Assembly: GCF_022921075.1 (NCBI RefSeq)
Contig: NZ_CP095050.1
Span: 186,001-250,000, forward strand
Direction of reading: 5' to 3'
Origin: Hymenobacter sp. 5317J-9
Lineage (GTDB): Bacteria > Bacteroidota > Bacteroidia > Cytophagales > Hymenobacteraceae
Length of the DNA: 64,000 nt
Shown: one piece after another, positions 42,648 to 50,424 of the stretch
Position numbering within the stretch: position 1 is the stretch's first letter
Layout of the letters: the number at the start of each line of letters is the position of its first letter
Position numbers and translations under genes: made by a program
Notes under the pieces: generated by a model
Databases searched by the model: none
What the model was told of the DNA's origin: nothing
Seen by the model: the letters and a program-made list of their open reading frames with translations, nothing else

Positions 42648-42729
42648 CCGGTACTGCGCCGGCAGTAGTCAGAGCGGTTGCACAAGGCCAACGCAAAAAA
42701 TATTCTGACTACTGCCTACGCAGTACCGA
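42648..42729. repeat. Intergenic inverted repeat, separate sequence family
   Basis: CGGTACTGCG...GCAGTAGTCAGA at 42649-42673 is mirrored, with one small bulge, by TCTGACTACTGCCTACGCAG and following bases to about 42728. An inner pair GCGGTTG / CAACGC lengthens it. It lies between the dksA-like gene and the pseudouridine synthase gene. Confidence 0.75.
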
Positions 42730-42750
42730 CCACCAGGAAAGTAATGCCGT

Positions 42751-43134
42751 TTAGTCGCGGCGCGCCATTTTGGCTTCAATCGAATGCTGGGTGTGGGGCA
42801 CGGCCCGCAGGCGCTCTTTGGGAATGAGCTTGCCCGTGCCGATGCACACGCCGTAGGTACCGTTCTTGATGCGAACCTGGGCATTTTCCAACTGCTGAAT
42901 AAACTTCATCTGGCGCGATGCCAGCTGGTTCATGCTTTCCTTCTCGGCGGTGTCGGCGCCGTCTTCCAGCACTTTGGCCGACGAGGCCGTGGTGTCGGTG
43001 CCGGAGTCGTTGCTGCGGTTCAGGGTCTCCTTGATGAAGGACAACTCCTTGCGAGCCGCCGTCAGCTTCTCCTGAATAATCTGGTCGAACTCGTTGAGGT
43101 CCTCCCGGGAATAGCGAATGTTGTCGTCGTTCAT
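42751..43134 (-). CDS. TraR/DksA family regulator with degenerate zinc finger
   Basis: 127 aa, start ATG at 43134. A coiled-coil N-terminal half (EFDQIIQEKLTAARKELSFI) is followed by the DksA-type C-terminal segment NGTYGVCIGTGKLIPKERL. DksA binds the RNA polymerase secondary channel and, with ppGpp, adjusts rRNA and stress promoters. Here only one of the four finger cysteines is left (GVC), as in other Bacteroidota homologues, so zinc is probably not bound. The frame is open 46 codons further upstream, but that part overlaps the promoter at 43283-43290, and its codons look random. Confidence 0.85.
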   Translation of the reverse strand: MNDDNIRYSREDLNEFDQIIQEKLTAARKELSFIKETLNRSNDSGTDTTASSAKVLEDGADTAEKESMNQLASRQMKFIQQLENAQVRIKNGTYGVCIGTGKLIPKERLRAVPHTQHSIEAKMARRD

Positions 43135-43282
43135 CGAATGGGTAAAAAAAGACTGCGAAGTATGGTATGAAACTGCCCCTTGCGCTGCATCGGCAACGCC
43201 ACGGGCCGCTAAAAGGTTTAGCAGGCGCCAAAAACGACTTTTGCCTTGGCCCGAAGCCATTGCGTGCTTCATTTTGCGGCCG

Positions 43283-43290
43283 CAAAGTTA
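43283..43290 (-). promoter_or_regulatory. Bacteroidota -7 box of the dksA-like gene
   Basis: TAACTTTG on the minus strand. It leaves a leader of about 140 nt before the ATG at 43134, long enough for post-transcriptional control. Confidence 0.5.
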
Positions 43291-43319
43291 CGCCTTTTAA
43301 AGCGCTTTTCCTTAACTGA

Positions 43320-43796
43320 CTAAAACCCCAGCATTTGGATGGCCGCCACGGCGGCTTCCACGCCCTTGTTGCCGTGTTTGCCCCCGGCCCGGTCCCAAGC
43401 TTGCTCCAAGGTATTGGTGGTCACGAGGCCGAATATTACCGGTTTGTTAAACTTCAGCGCCACGTTGGTGATGCCTTGCGCCACGGCGTGGCAGATGTAG
43501 TCGTCGTGCTTGGTTTCACCCTGAATCACTACACCCAGACATATCACGGCGTTCATTTCTTCGTGCTGGGCCAAAAACTGGGCCCCCAGCGTCAGTTCGA
43601 AGCTGCCCGGCACGGTGTTGCGGAAGATGTTGTCGGGGTTGGCGCCGTGCTTCAGCAGCGTTTCGTAGGCGCCGGCGCTCAACACGTCGGTTATCTCGCG
43701 GTTCCAGTCGGCCACTACCAGCCCAAACCGCTTTTCGCTGATGTCGATGAAAGATGAGGCGTCGTAGTCGCTCAGGTTTTGGAGGGCAGTTGCCAT
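43320..43796 (-). CDS. ribH: 6,7-dimethyl-8-ribityllumazine synthase
   Basis: Penultimate enzyme of riboflavin synthesis; it condenses the ribityl-aminouracil with dihydroxybutanone phosphate in large icosahedral or pentameric shells. 158 aa, normal length. Motifs are FGLVVADWNREIT, the substrate loop PGSFELTLGAQFLA, the catalytic His in GETKHDDYICHAVAQG, and FGLVTTNTLEQAWDRAGGK with its phosphate-binding Arg. It is not clustered with other rib genes. No FMN riboswitch is seen in the short upstream space. Confidence 0.96.
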   Translation of the reverse strand: MATALQNLSDYDASSFIDISEKRFGLVVADWNREITDVLSAGAYETLLKHGANPDNIFRNTVPGSFELTLGAQFLAQHEEMNAVICLGVVIQGETKHDDYICHAVAQGITNVALKFNKPVIFGLVTTNTLEQAWDRAGGKHGNKGVEAAVAAIQMLGF

Positions 43797-43814
43797 GAAA
43801 TGATGCGTAAAAAA

Positions 43815-43903
43815 GCGTCATCCTGAGCGCAACGAAGGACCTTATCACGGTTGAACGGGTTGCGTTCGGGTGCGACAAGGTCCTTCGCTGTGCTCAGGAC
43901 GAC
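43815..43903. repeat. REP-like palindrome, family B
   Basis: The arms 43815-43846 and 43874-43903 pair imperfectly with core GAGCGCAACGAAGGACCTTA, matching the palindrome at 13993. It lies between the TPR gene and ribH. Confidence 0.88.
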
Positions 43904-43918
43904 GATGGGGTTGAAGCT

Positions 43919-44686
43919 TTATTTGGCCAGCTTGGCCTTGTACTGACGGGCTTCGGCTACTTCCTGGGCCGTGGGGTACTCGTTGATGATGCGGTCGTAG
44001 GCTTTCACGGCACCGTCGGTGTCGCCGGCTACTTCGCGGGCCGTGCCCTCCTTCATCAGGTAGCCGGGCGAGAAGTACTCGTTGGCGTTGTGGTCGGCAG
44101 CTTTGGCGTAGAGGTCGGCCGCTTCCTTGGGCTTGTTGAGTTCCAGCTGCGCGTCGCCCATCAGGGCGTAGGCGCGGCTCTGCACCAGGTAGTCGTCGGA
44201 GCTGAAGTCTTCGAGGTAATCGAGGGCTTCCTTGAACTTGCCTTGCTTCAGCGAAGCTACGCCGGCGTAGAAGTTGGCCAGGTTGCCGGCCTTGGTGTTG
44301 CCGTACTCGTTGGCCACGGTCACCAGGCCCGGCGCTTTGCCGTCGCCCTTGATGGCTTTGTTCAGCGAGTCGGCCTCCCAGTTGTTCACGGCGCGGAACA
44401 TGCTGGACTGGGCTTTCTGGTCCTGCTGGTTGCGCCAGGTGTAGTAGCCGAAGCCGCCCACCACCGCCAGCACCACCACTGCCAGTATAGTCAGCAGCAC
44501 ACTGCGGTTGTTGCGCACAAAGTCCTCCGACTCGGCCAGGCGTGCAGCCAGGGCGTCCGGGTCTTCCAGCAACGGGTTTTCGGCCGGCAGGTTCTCGGCC
44601 GGTGCCAGCGGGTCAGCGGGCACGTTCTGGGTTACTTGCCCCTGGCGGGCCTGCTGGCTTTTGCCAGTGTAGGGAATCTTCGACAT
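43919..44686 (-). CDS. YfgM-like membrane-anchored TPR protein
   Basis: 255 aa. A cytoplasmic Pro/Gln-rich leader is followed by one membrane helix (about 64-84, VLLTILAVVVLAVVGGFGYYTW). An outside domain of TPR-like repeats then includes NLANFYAGVASLKQGKFKEAL, QSRAYALMGDAQLELNKPKEAADL and DGAVKAYDRIINEYPTAQEVAEA. The layout equals E. coli YfgM/UPF0070, which works with PpiD at the Sec translocon; a PpiD-like gene lies 7 kb away in the same direction. The partnership is inference. Confidence 0.82.
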   Translation of the reverse strand: MSKIPYTGKSQQARQGQVTQNVPADPLAPAENLPAENPLLEDPDALAARLAESEDFVRNNRSVLLTILAVVVLAVVGGFGYYTWRNQQDQKAQSSMFRAVNNWEADSLNKAIKGDGKAPGLVTVANEYGNTKAGNLANFYAGVASLKQGKFKEALDYLEDFSSDDYLVQSRAYALMGDAQLELNKPKEAADLYAKAADHNANEYFSPGYLMKEGTAREVAGDTDGAVKAYDRIINEYPTAQEVAEARQYKAKLAK

Positions 44687-44698
44687 ATCAGAGAAGCT

Positions 44699-44793
44699 GC
44701 TAGCTATTAGCTGTCAGCTGCTAGCTTGTTATTTAAAATCAGGGGGCTTAGAATCTGTAAAGCTAACAACTGGCAGCTATTAGCTCACAGCTA
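44699..44793. repeat. Intergenic inverted repeat (GCTAGC/AGCTG-rich)
   Basis: CTAGCTATTAGCTGTCAGCT and its surroundings at 44699-44726 mirror 44760-44793 with several mismatches. It lies between the pdhA and TPR genes. The sequence family differs from A-F and is lower in GC. Confidence 0.65.
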
Positions 44794-44800
44794 TGCCTAT

Positions 44801-45970
44801 TTAGTCGTGGATATAGGGGTAATCTTCCTGCACGTACACGTCCTTATAAAGCTCGTCGGGCGTGGGGTAGGGCGAATTCTCGGCAAATTCCACCGATTCG
44901 GCCACCTGCGCTTTCACGCGCTCATCAATGGCTTCGAGGTCGGCTTCCGTCGCCATGTTGTTGGTGAGGATGGTGTGGCGCACGGCTTCGATGGGGTCGC
45001 GGTGACGGTAGTTTTCCAGCTCTTCCTTGGTGCGGTACTTGGCCGGGTCGCTCATCGAGTGGCCCTTGTAGCGGTAGGTCTTGAACTCGAGCAGCGTGGG
45101 GCCTTCGCCGGCACGGGCGCGCTCGGCGGCGCGGGACACGGCTTCGTGAATGTCTTCCACGCGCATGCCGTTCACCGGCTCCGACGGCATGTCGTAGCTC
45201 AGGCCAATCTTGTAGAGGTCGGTCACGTTGGAGGTGCGCTGCACTGAGGTGCCCATGGCGTAGCCGTTGTTCTCAATCACGAAGATGACAGGCAGCTTCC
45301 ACAACATAGCCATGTTGAAGGCCTCGTGCAGCGCTCCCTGGCGCACCGCGCCGTCGCCCATCGAGCAGATGCACAGCTTGCCGGTCTTGTTATACTTCTC
45401 GGCAAAGGCAATGCCGGCGCCCATGGGCACCTGGCCGCCCACGATGCCGTGGCCGCCCATGAATCCAACCTCCTTATCGAACATGTGCATCGAGCCGCCT
45501 TTGCCTTTCGAGCAGCCGGTGGCTTTGGCAAACAGTTCGGCCATCACGGCATTGGGCGAAGTGCCCAGGGCCAGCGGGTGGGCGTGGTCGCGGTAAGCGG
45601 TGATGTACTTATCACCTTTTTCCAGCGCCGACACCTGCCCCGCCACGCAGGCCTCTTGGCCGATATAGAGGTGGCAGAAGCCTTTGATTTTTTGCTGACC
45701 ATATAGCTGGCCGGCCTTGTCCTCAAACTTGCGCATGAGCTGCATTTGCTCGTACCAGCGCAGGTATGTTTCCTTTGGGAAGTCCGTGCCAGCCTTGGCC
45801 TCCTGAGAGAGGTCCGTGCCAGACGCGCCCATCTCAGGGGCATCGGTGCCGGGCATCACCGGGTCGGGTTGGCCACCGGTAGTGGCGGCGTTGCCTGTTG
45901 CTTTGGCTGCAGCTGCGCCATTAGATGCTTTCGGTTTTTTGGAAGCAGCTTTTACTTTCGTATCCGCCAT
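44801..45970 (-). CDS. pdhA: Pyruvate dehydrogenase E1 component, alpha subunit
   Basis: Thiamine-diphosphate-dependent decarboxylase subunit of the pyruvate dehydrogenase complex, 389 aa. The body contains LYGQQKIKGFCHLYIGQEA, the TPP/Mg motif GDGAVRQG ending in ENNGYAMGT, the phosphorylation-loop-like YRYKGHSMSDPAKYR, and an E1-alpha C-terminus. The first 50 residues are Ala/Lys-rich and probably flexible. The ATG at 45970 is preferred over a longer frame because the latter extends into the divergent recF promoter region. The E1-beta and E2 genes are not adjacent. Neighbouring recF is divergent, 74 bp away. Confidence 0.92.
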   Translation of the reverse strand: MADTKVKAASKKPKASNGAAAAKATGNAATTGGQPDPVMPGTDAPEMGASGTDLSQEAKAGTDFPKETYLRWYEQMQLMRKFEDKAGQLYGQQKIKGFCHLYIGQEACVAGQVSALEKGDKYITAYRDHAHPLALGTSPNAVMAELFAKATGCSKGKGGSMHMFDKEVGFMGGHGIVGGQVPMGAGIAFAEKYNKTGKLCICSMGDGAVRQGALHEAFNMAMLWKLPVIFVIENNGYAMGTSVQRTSNVTDLYKIGLSYDMPSEPVNGMRVEDIHEAVSRAAERARAGEGPTLLEFKTYRYKGHSMSDPAKYRTKEELENYRHRDPIEAVRHTILTNNMATEADLEAIDERVKAQVAESVEFAENSPYPTPDELYKDVYVQEDYPYIHD

Positions 45971-46044
45971 AGCAATTTCAAGGAAAAGAATATTTCGCGT
46001 TGGGAGGGCGAAATTACGTAAAAGTGCTGGCAATACCGAACCTT

Positions 46045-47160
46045 ATGACCCTCGACTCCCTCCAGCTGCTTTTTTTTAAAAACTACGACGACGCGGCGCT
46101 GCGCCTCTCTCCCGGCCTCAACTGCTTCATCGGCGACAATGGCAGCGGGAAAACCAATCTGCTCGACGCCATTCATTATCTGTCGCTCACCAAGAGTGCC
46201 ATCACGACTTCCGATGCCCTTTGTATTAAGCAAGGCGCTGATTTCTTTGTAGTTAAGGGAGTTTTCACGTCAGAATTACCTTCCAGTCCTGAAACTATCC
46301 AAGTCAGTCTTCGCTCAGGCCAAAAAAAGACCCTCACCCACAACAAGCAAGCATATGAGCGTATGGCCGACCACATTGGCCGCTACCCGGCCGTGTTGAT
46401 TTCGCCTTACGATACCGACCTCATTCGCCAGGGCAGCGAGGAACGGCGCAAGTACTTCGATAGCCTCATGGCCCAGCTCGACCACGAGTTTCTCGAATTA
46501 CTCATTGCTTATAATGCCCTGCTTCGCCAGCGCAATGCGGTGCTTAAACAGGGTAGCGACCGGCCTGCCCATGGCTTCGACCGCGAATACCTGTTGGCTC
46601 TTGACGAGCAGTTGGCACCCATTGGCCAGCAGTTAACCGTTCTACGGGAAGCTTTCCTGGCCGAGTACGTCCCCATTTTTCAGCGGCACTATCGGCAGCT
46701 GGCAGATGGCCGGGAGGTGGTTACCCTTACTTATAAGAGCCAGCTGATTGGCGTCGACTTCGCAAAATTGCTTCGGATGAATGAGCGGCGCGACTTTGCC
46801 TTGCAACGCAGCACCACCGGTTCACACCGCGACGACTTCGTTTTTCTCATGGACGAGATGCCCGTGAAAAGCCACGCATCCCAAGGCCAGCAGAAGTCTT
46901 TCGCTATTGCCCTGAAGCTAGCCCAGTTTGAGATGCTTGCGGCCAAGCAGCAGCATAAGCCGCTTCTGTTACTAGATGACATCTTCGACCGCTTAGACGA
47001 CAAACGAATTGCGCGTCTCCTCGAGTTGGTAGCCGACGAGACTTTTGGGCAGGTATTTCTGACCGACACCAACCTTGAACGCACCGACCAGGCCCTGGCC
47101 AGGGTTACTATTCCCATCCTCCGTTTTCGGGTACAGGATGGCAGCGTAGCGCCCGTTTAG
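46045..47160 (+). CDS. recF: DNA replication and repair protein RecF
   Basis: SMC-like ATPase that loads RecA with RecOR at single-strand gaps, 371 aa. The Walker A motif is GDNGSGKT (30-37); the ABC signature part is SQGQQKSFAIALKLAQ, and Walker B is LLLLDDIFDRLD. The ATG at 46045 puts the usual start (TLDSLQLLFFKNYDD) first. Its codons are less GC-rich than most of the window, and that trend deepens to the right. In many bacteria recF sits by dnaA-dnaN; neither is here, but a DciA-like gene follows 71 bp downstream. Confidence 0.94.
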   Translation: MTLDSLQLLFFKNYDDAALRLSPGLNCFIGDNGSGKTNLLDAIHYLSLTKSAITTSDALCIKQGADFFVVKGVFTSELPSSPETIQVSLRSGQKKTLTHNKQAYERMADHIGRYPAVLISPYDTDLIRQGSEERRKYFDSLMAQLDHEFLELLIAYNALLRQRNAVLKQGSDRPAHGFDREYLLALDEQLAPIGQQLTVLREAFLAEYVPIFQRHYRQLADGREVVTLTYKSQLIGVDFAKLLRMNERRDFALQRSTTGSHRDDFVFLMDEMPVKSHASQGQQKSFAIALKLAQFEMLAAKQQHKPLLLLDDIFDRLDDKRIARLLELVADETFGQVFLTDTNLERTDQALARVTIPILRFRVQDGSVAPV

Positions 47161-47174
47161 CGCGGCTCTGGAGC

Positions 47175-47182
47175 TACCTTTG
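47175..47182 (+). promoter_or_regulatory. Bacteroidota -7 box of the DUF721 gene
   Basis: TACCTTTG, 49 bases before the GTG start, gives the DciA-like gene a promoter separate from recF. Confidence 0.5.
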
Positions 47183-47231
47183 CGCTGTAAATAATGGGCT
47201 CCTGAGCCCGCGCGTTTAGGTTGATATTCCT

Positions 47232-47540
47232 GTGAAAAAGCCCCCCTCCTCTTCCCGCACCGGCGACATCTCTCTCAAAGAAGGACTCGAAGCGTTGGTT
47301 CGGACCTACCGTTTGCAGGGCAAGCTCAATGAGGTGACGGTGGTGTCGAGCTGGGAGCGGGTAATGGGCAAAGCCGTGGCGTTGAAAACCCAGGAAGTGT
47401 ACGTCAACAAAGGACGCCTGTTCGTGCGCCTCACTTCCGCGCCTCTCAAGCATGAGCTTCTCATGGCAAAGACACGCGTAGCCGAACTTATCAATGCCGA
47501 AGTGGGCGAGACGGTGGTTACGGAAGTTATTTTTCTGTAA
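47232..47540 (+). CDS. DUF721 (DciA-like) protein
   Basis: 102 aa, GTG start. The DUF721 signature is LEALVRTYRLQGKLNEVTVV, then WERVMGKAVALKT, YVNKGRLFVRLTSAPLKHEL and a C-terminal strand. The family includes DciA, which helps load the DnaB replicative helicase in bacteria without DnaC. A role at the replication fork fits its place directly after recF. The GTG is chosen because the protein then has the normal short form; no better ATG is available in frame. Confidence 0.85.
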   Translation: MKKPPSSSRTGDISLKEGLEALVRTYRLQGKLNEVTVVSSWERVMGKAVALKTQEVYVNKGRLFVRLTSAPLKHELLMAKTRVAELINAEVGETVVTEVIFL

Positions 47541-47775
47541 GGGCGCCTCAGTGCTTTTCTCACCCTGCTGCCTCCCGCATTTCCATGCGACTTAAGTAAG
47601 GACCTTACGGCCCTTCCCCTTCTTTCCTGCGCCTCGCTAATTGCCTTTGCGGATGTCAGTCTATTCGGCTGCTACGCTGACACTGTCAAATTACAGTAGC
47701 GAGATTTCTGTTAGCGCCGTTGCAGTGTAGCGCCACCGTTCTGTTTCTCGTTTTGACCGCACCTCCTTGGGATGA

Positions 47776-47805
47776 ACAAAAATGTTTCACGTGGAACATT
47801 TTTGT
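47776..47805. promoter_or_regulatory. parS-like palindrome / possible bidirectional terminator
   Basis: The centre, 47783-47798, is TGTTTCACGTGGAACA, matching the chromosomal ParB site consensus TGTTNCACGTGAAACA except for one base also seen in known sites. Symmetry extends to 30 bp through A and T runs. It lies between the convergent DUF721 and HTH genes and touches the HTH stop codon, so a terminator is an equally simple reading. No parA or parB is in the window. Confidence 0.5.
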
Positions 47806-48191
47806 CACTTAGGCCCATACACCTTCAACAGGAGGTCATTGTAGGCTTCTAGAAGGGCAATGTACTTGGACTGTAGTATTAAAAGTTGCTTAGCCGGGTC
47901 AGAATCTGCTGTTTGAGTATTTGTTACACGCGGCGTTACAGCTGATGTAACAACATGTTTTTGAACAGGCGTTACAAACGAAAGACTAGATTGCTGTAAC
48001 GATGTAAAATCATTTGAAAAGTCGTGATTTATTATATCACCAATCTTTTTTACAAAGCTGTAATCAACTGTCTCTTCTTTGAATTTACGGTAAATGGTTG
48101 GACGTGTAATACCCATTTCCTCTACGATACGCGTAATGGAAATACCGCTGTTTTTGATGGCATCCTGCAGGATTTCGCCTTGATGTGGCAT
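47805..48191 (-). CDS. HTH DNA-binding protein in GTTACA-rich DNA
   Basis: 128 aa, family not named. Residues 1-60 hold a helix-turn-helix of XRE/Fis-like shape: ILQDAIKNSGISITRIVEEM, GITRPTIYRKFKEE. The last 60 residues are Ser/Thr/Val-rich, then a coiled coil (QLLILQSKYIALLEAYNDLL). The gene is markedly AT-richer than the rest of the window, pointing to transfer. Its coding DNA carries five GTTACA/TGTAAC hexamers (encoding repeated Val-Thr), and five more lie upstream, so self-binding is likely. The ATG at 48191 begins the recognisable HTH; a 19-codon extension is possible. Confidence 0.7.
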   Translation of the reverse strand: MPHQGEILQDAIKNSGISITRIVEEMGITRPTIYRKFKEETVDYSFVKKIGDIINHDFSNDFTSLQQSSLSFVTPVQKHVVTSAVTPRVTNTQTADSDPAKQLLILQSKYIALLEAYNDLLLKVYGPK

Positions 48192-48334
48192 ATTGAGAGT
48201 GTTGCGTAACGCTGATGCAAATATGTTACCTGTAATCTTATAAAACAAAAATGTACGAACAAAATGTGTACAGCACAGAGTAAATTAATTACATTTTACA
48301 AGAACAATACACAATACGTTTACAATGATGCAGT

Positions 48335-48406
48335 GTTACAAATTACTGTTACACGTGTTACATTATCAACTGTGTTACAATAATTAAATTAGCAAGTTTG
48401 GTTACA
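48335..48406. promoter_or_regulatory. Array of five GTTACA hexamers
   Basis: Exact GTTACA at 48335, 48348, 48357, 48374 and 48401, all in one orientation, with a near copy (TTTACA) at 48319. TGTTACACGTGTTACA at 48347-48362 holds two of them around CACGTG. The array lies 145-215 bp upstream of the HTH gene and just past the end of the phosphodiesterase gene. It is a candidate operator or iteron-like binding array. Confidence 0.6.
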
Positions 48407-48454
48407 CTGGCTGGGTTTGTGCTACCCACAAAGCTTCTCAAGAAAATAATTAGT

Positions 48455-49309
48455 TTATAATGGGTAGCCAAGGAGCGATAAAAGCCGGTTGGGGTAATCG
48501 GTAGTGATACCGTCCACTTCGAGCCGAATCAGGCAGTCCATATCAACTGGTGTGTTTACAGTCCAGGGAACAAGACGAAGGCCGGGAAATGTGGCACGGA
48601 GGGCTGTAACAGCAGCAGCAGAGACAGCATGGGAATCGGGCCCCAAAGTGGTTGGCACGAAACCTAACTGTTGGATGCCCTCGACCCATGGCTGATGCGC
48701 TTCGACAAGAAGGCAGGTAGCGAGGGAGGGCAAAGAGTGATGGGCCAGCTGCAGGATGCGCGCATCAAAACACAGAAGTGTGGTGCGCGGCAGCACTGCC
48801 ATGGAGGACAACTCAGCCAGTACCAATGGCAAAAATTCGGAAGGCGGTGGCGAGAAAATATTGTCGAGCTCGGGGCTGCTTTTTATCTCGATGGAATAAC
48901 CAACCGGGGGGCGGCCCAATCGGGAAGTTGCGCTTTCTACGGCGGCCAGAACTTCTCTCAGTAGGGGCTTGTGGGAAGGAGTAGCTACCTGCTCAGGGAA
49001 GCCCGGATGCGGCTGCCCACAGTCGCATTGGCGAATGGTAGCATAAGGCATCTGGTACAGGTTGTGCTGCTGGGGAGGCGTGCCCGTGGCAATAGGCTGC
49101 CCCAGCGGATTAAGGCAGAACAGCGGATTGAGCCAGGGCTCGTGCGAGACGACCACCTGCTTATCGGCGGAGATGACAACGTCCAGTTCCAGTACGTCAA
49201 CGCCCAACGCCAGCGCGTGAAGGAAGGCCGGGATGGTGTTCTCGGGGCGCAGGCCCCGGCAGCCGCGGTGGCCATGGATTTCGGGCCGATGATGAAGAGG
49301 AGAAATCAT
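48455..49309 (-). CDS. Glycerophosphodiester phosphodiesterase family protein
   Basis: 284 aa TIM-barrel phosphodiesterase (GDPD/UgpQ type), which releases glycerol-3-phosphate from deacylated phospholipids. Visible are HGHRGCRGLRPENT with the catalytic His14 and metal-binding Glu23, DVLELDVVISADKQVVVSHEP with Glu41, Asp43 and His55, and near the C-terminus VPWTVNTPVDMDCLIRLEVDGITTDYP. There is no signal peptide from this ATG, so it is probably cytoplasmic. It points toward the GTTACA array, which lies about 50 bp past its stop. Confidence 0.9.
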   Translation of the reverse strand: MISPLHHRPEIHGHRGCRGLRPENTIPAFLHALALGVDVLELDVVISADKQVVVSHEPWLNPLFCLNPLGQPIATGTPPQQHNLYQMPYATIRQCDCGQPHPGFPEQVATPSHKPLLREVLAAVESATSRLGRPPVGYSIEIKSSPELDNIFSPPPSEFLPLVLAELSSMAVLPRTTLLCFDARILQLAHHSLPSLATCLLVEAHQPWVEGIQQLGFVPTTLGPDSHAVSAAAVTALRATFPGLRLVPWTVNTPVDMDCLIRLEVDGITTDYPNRLLSLLGYPL

Positions 49310-49409
49310 GGGTAGTGGTGGATGGAATAACAGAAAACGAACCGCTAATGGGCCCGCCGGGATGTGCGGCGGAACGAGGGTACTGGCTACTTATAAAGCG
49401 TGCTATGGG

Positions 49410-49417
49410 TACTTTTG
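49410..49417 (+). promoter_or_regulatory. Bacteroidota -7 box of the DUF2939-like gene
   Basis: TACTTTTG, 27 bases before the ATG at 49445. It supports that start over an in-frame upstream codon that would overlap the promoter. Confidence 0.5.
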
Positions 49418-49444
49418 CGGCTCACTTATCAAGCATACGCTTTC

Positions 49445-50068
49445 ATGAAAAAACTGCTGCTACTTATACTGTTGCTGGCGCTGGGTGCCGGAGGCTATTA
49501 CTACTACCGTAGCCTGAAGACTGGCCCTAAAGGCGCATTGGTATCGGCCGCGGCGGCGGTGCAGGCCCACGACATGGCTTCGTTTGAAAAATACGTGGAC
49601 GTGAACAGCGTCACCTCGCACTTAGTAGATGATGCGGCGCAGCAGAGCTCGGCGCTGACGTCGCTGTTGCCGGGCGGCAGCCTGATGATGGGCGGAGCGC
49701 TGCGCATGCTCAAGCCAACGCTGGCAAAAGCCGCACGCCAGGAGGTGCAGCGCTACGTAGAAACGGGCTCACTGGAGGCCGCTGCTGCCGCTGCACCCAA
49801 GCGGCTGGTGAACATCTCGCTGACCGGCCTGGCTGGCCGCGTGGTGGGCCCGGAAAGCGAGTTTAAAGGCATCAAGTACACCCGAGAGGAAGGCGACAAT
49901 GCTTTCGTTGGGATAGAGGTAACGCAGCCGAAGTATGACACCACGATGGTGGTAGAAGTGAAGATGCGCCGGCAGGGCGACCATTGGCAAATGACGCAAA
50001 TCACGAACAGCGGCGAGTTGCTGCGCGGCGTGGCCCGCCTGGAAAAGCAGCGCTTGTTGAATCGATAG
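49445..50068 (+). CDS. DUF2939-like exported protein
   Basis: 207 aa. An N-terminal membrane anchor or uncleaved signal (KKLLLLILLLALGAGGYYYY) is followed by a soluble domain with GALVSAAAAVQAHDMASFEKY and VDVNSVTSHLVDDA, the pattern of DUF2939 proteins (small, function unknown), and ends TMVVEVKMRRQGDHWQMTQI with a final basic helix. The beta-rich C-terminal half resembles lipoprotein-like DUF4878/DUF2939 folds. It is divergent from the phosphodiesterase and ends at a bidirectional terminator. Confidence 0.72.
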   Translation: MKKLLLLILLLALGAGGYYYYRSLKTGPKGALVSAAAAVQAHDMASFEKYVDVNSVTSHLVDDAAQQSSALTSLLPGGSLMMGGALRMLKPTLAKAARQEVQRYVETGSLEAAAAAAPKRLVNISLTGLAGRVVGPESEFKGIKYTREEGDNAFVGIEVTQPKYDTTMVVEVKMRRQGDHWQMTQITNSGELLRGVARLEKQRLLNR

Positions 50069-50097
50069 CTGGCCGCTTCAGCCTCGCACACGGCAGC

Positions 50098-50135
50098 AAA
50101 AAAGCCCCGACCAGATGAGGTCGGGGCTTTTTGTT
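50098..50135. terminator. Bidirectional terminator
   Basis: AAAAAAGCCCCGACC pairs with GGTCGGGGCTTTTTG around a 6-nt loop. It lies between the convergent DUF2939-like and PLDc_N genes. Confidence 0.9.
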
Positions 50136-50154
50136 TTTAGGCAGGGCAGGATGC

Positions 50155-50424
50155 CTACTTACGGCCCGAGAAGAGGAAATAGATAATGGAACCGCCGATG
50201 GGAAAGAACCAAATGATGACGCCCCAGATGAGTTTCTTGCCCAGGCTCCAGTCCTGCTTCAGCAGGCTGATGACAGCGGCAATGGCGAGAATGAGGTAGA
50301 TAACGCCGGCAATGGAAAGGCTACCGTTGTCGTTGTAGCGGCTGCAGGAAGTGGCCAGCAGCATGAGGGGCAGCAACAGGGCCGTGAGTGGCAATCGTGA
50401 GGCGAAGTGGCGAAGGGTATTCAT
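50155..50424 (-). CDS. PLDc_N domain membrane protein
   Basis: 89 aa. The first 27 residues form a leader ending ATSC, a lipobox-like site at Cys27. Two membrane helices follow (about 37-54 and 66-84), with the PLDc_N signature KLIWGVIIWFFPIGGSIIYF. This short module is the membrane part of cardiolipin synthases but often occurs alone in Bacteroidota; its role by itself is unknown. It is divergent in promoter terms from nothing nearby; the rhomboid gene upstream reads the same way, about 100 bp away. Confidence 0.8.
   Translation of the reverse strand: MNTLRHFASRLPLTALLLPLMLLATSCSRYNDNGSLSIAGVIYLILAIAAVISLLKQDWSLGKKLIWGVIIWFFPIGGSIIYFLFSGRK

Noticed and set aside
43135..43272. N-terminal extension of the DksA-like protein by 46 codons
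   Set aside because: It leads back into the promoter region and lacks family character; the ATG at 43134 starts the conserved part.
47541..47775. tRNA or small RNA in the gap after DUF721
   Set aside because: Short hairpins such as GTAAGGACCTTAC are visible, but no cloverleaf, T-loop GTTCGAnTC or other RNA signature.
47541..48454. Chromosomal replication origin
   Set aside because: The region is AT-rich with repeats beside recF, but I found no TTATCCACA-type DnaA boxes and no dnaA or dnaN in the window.
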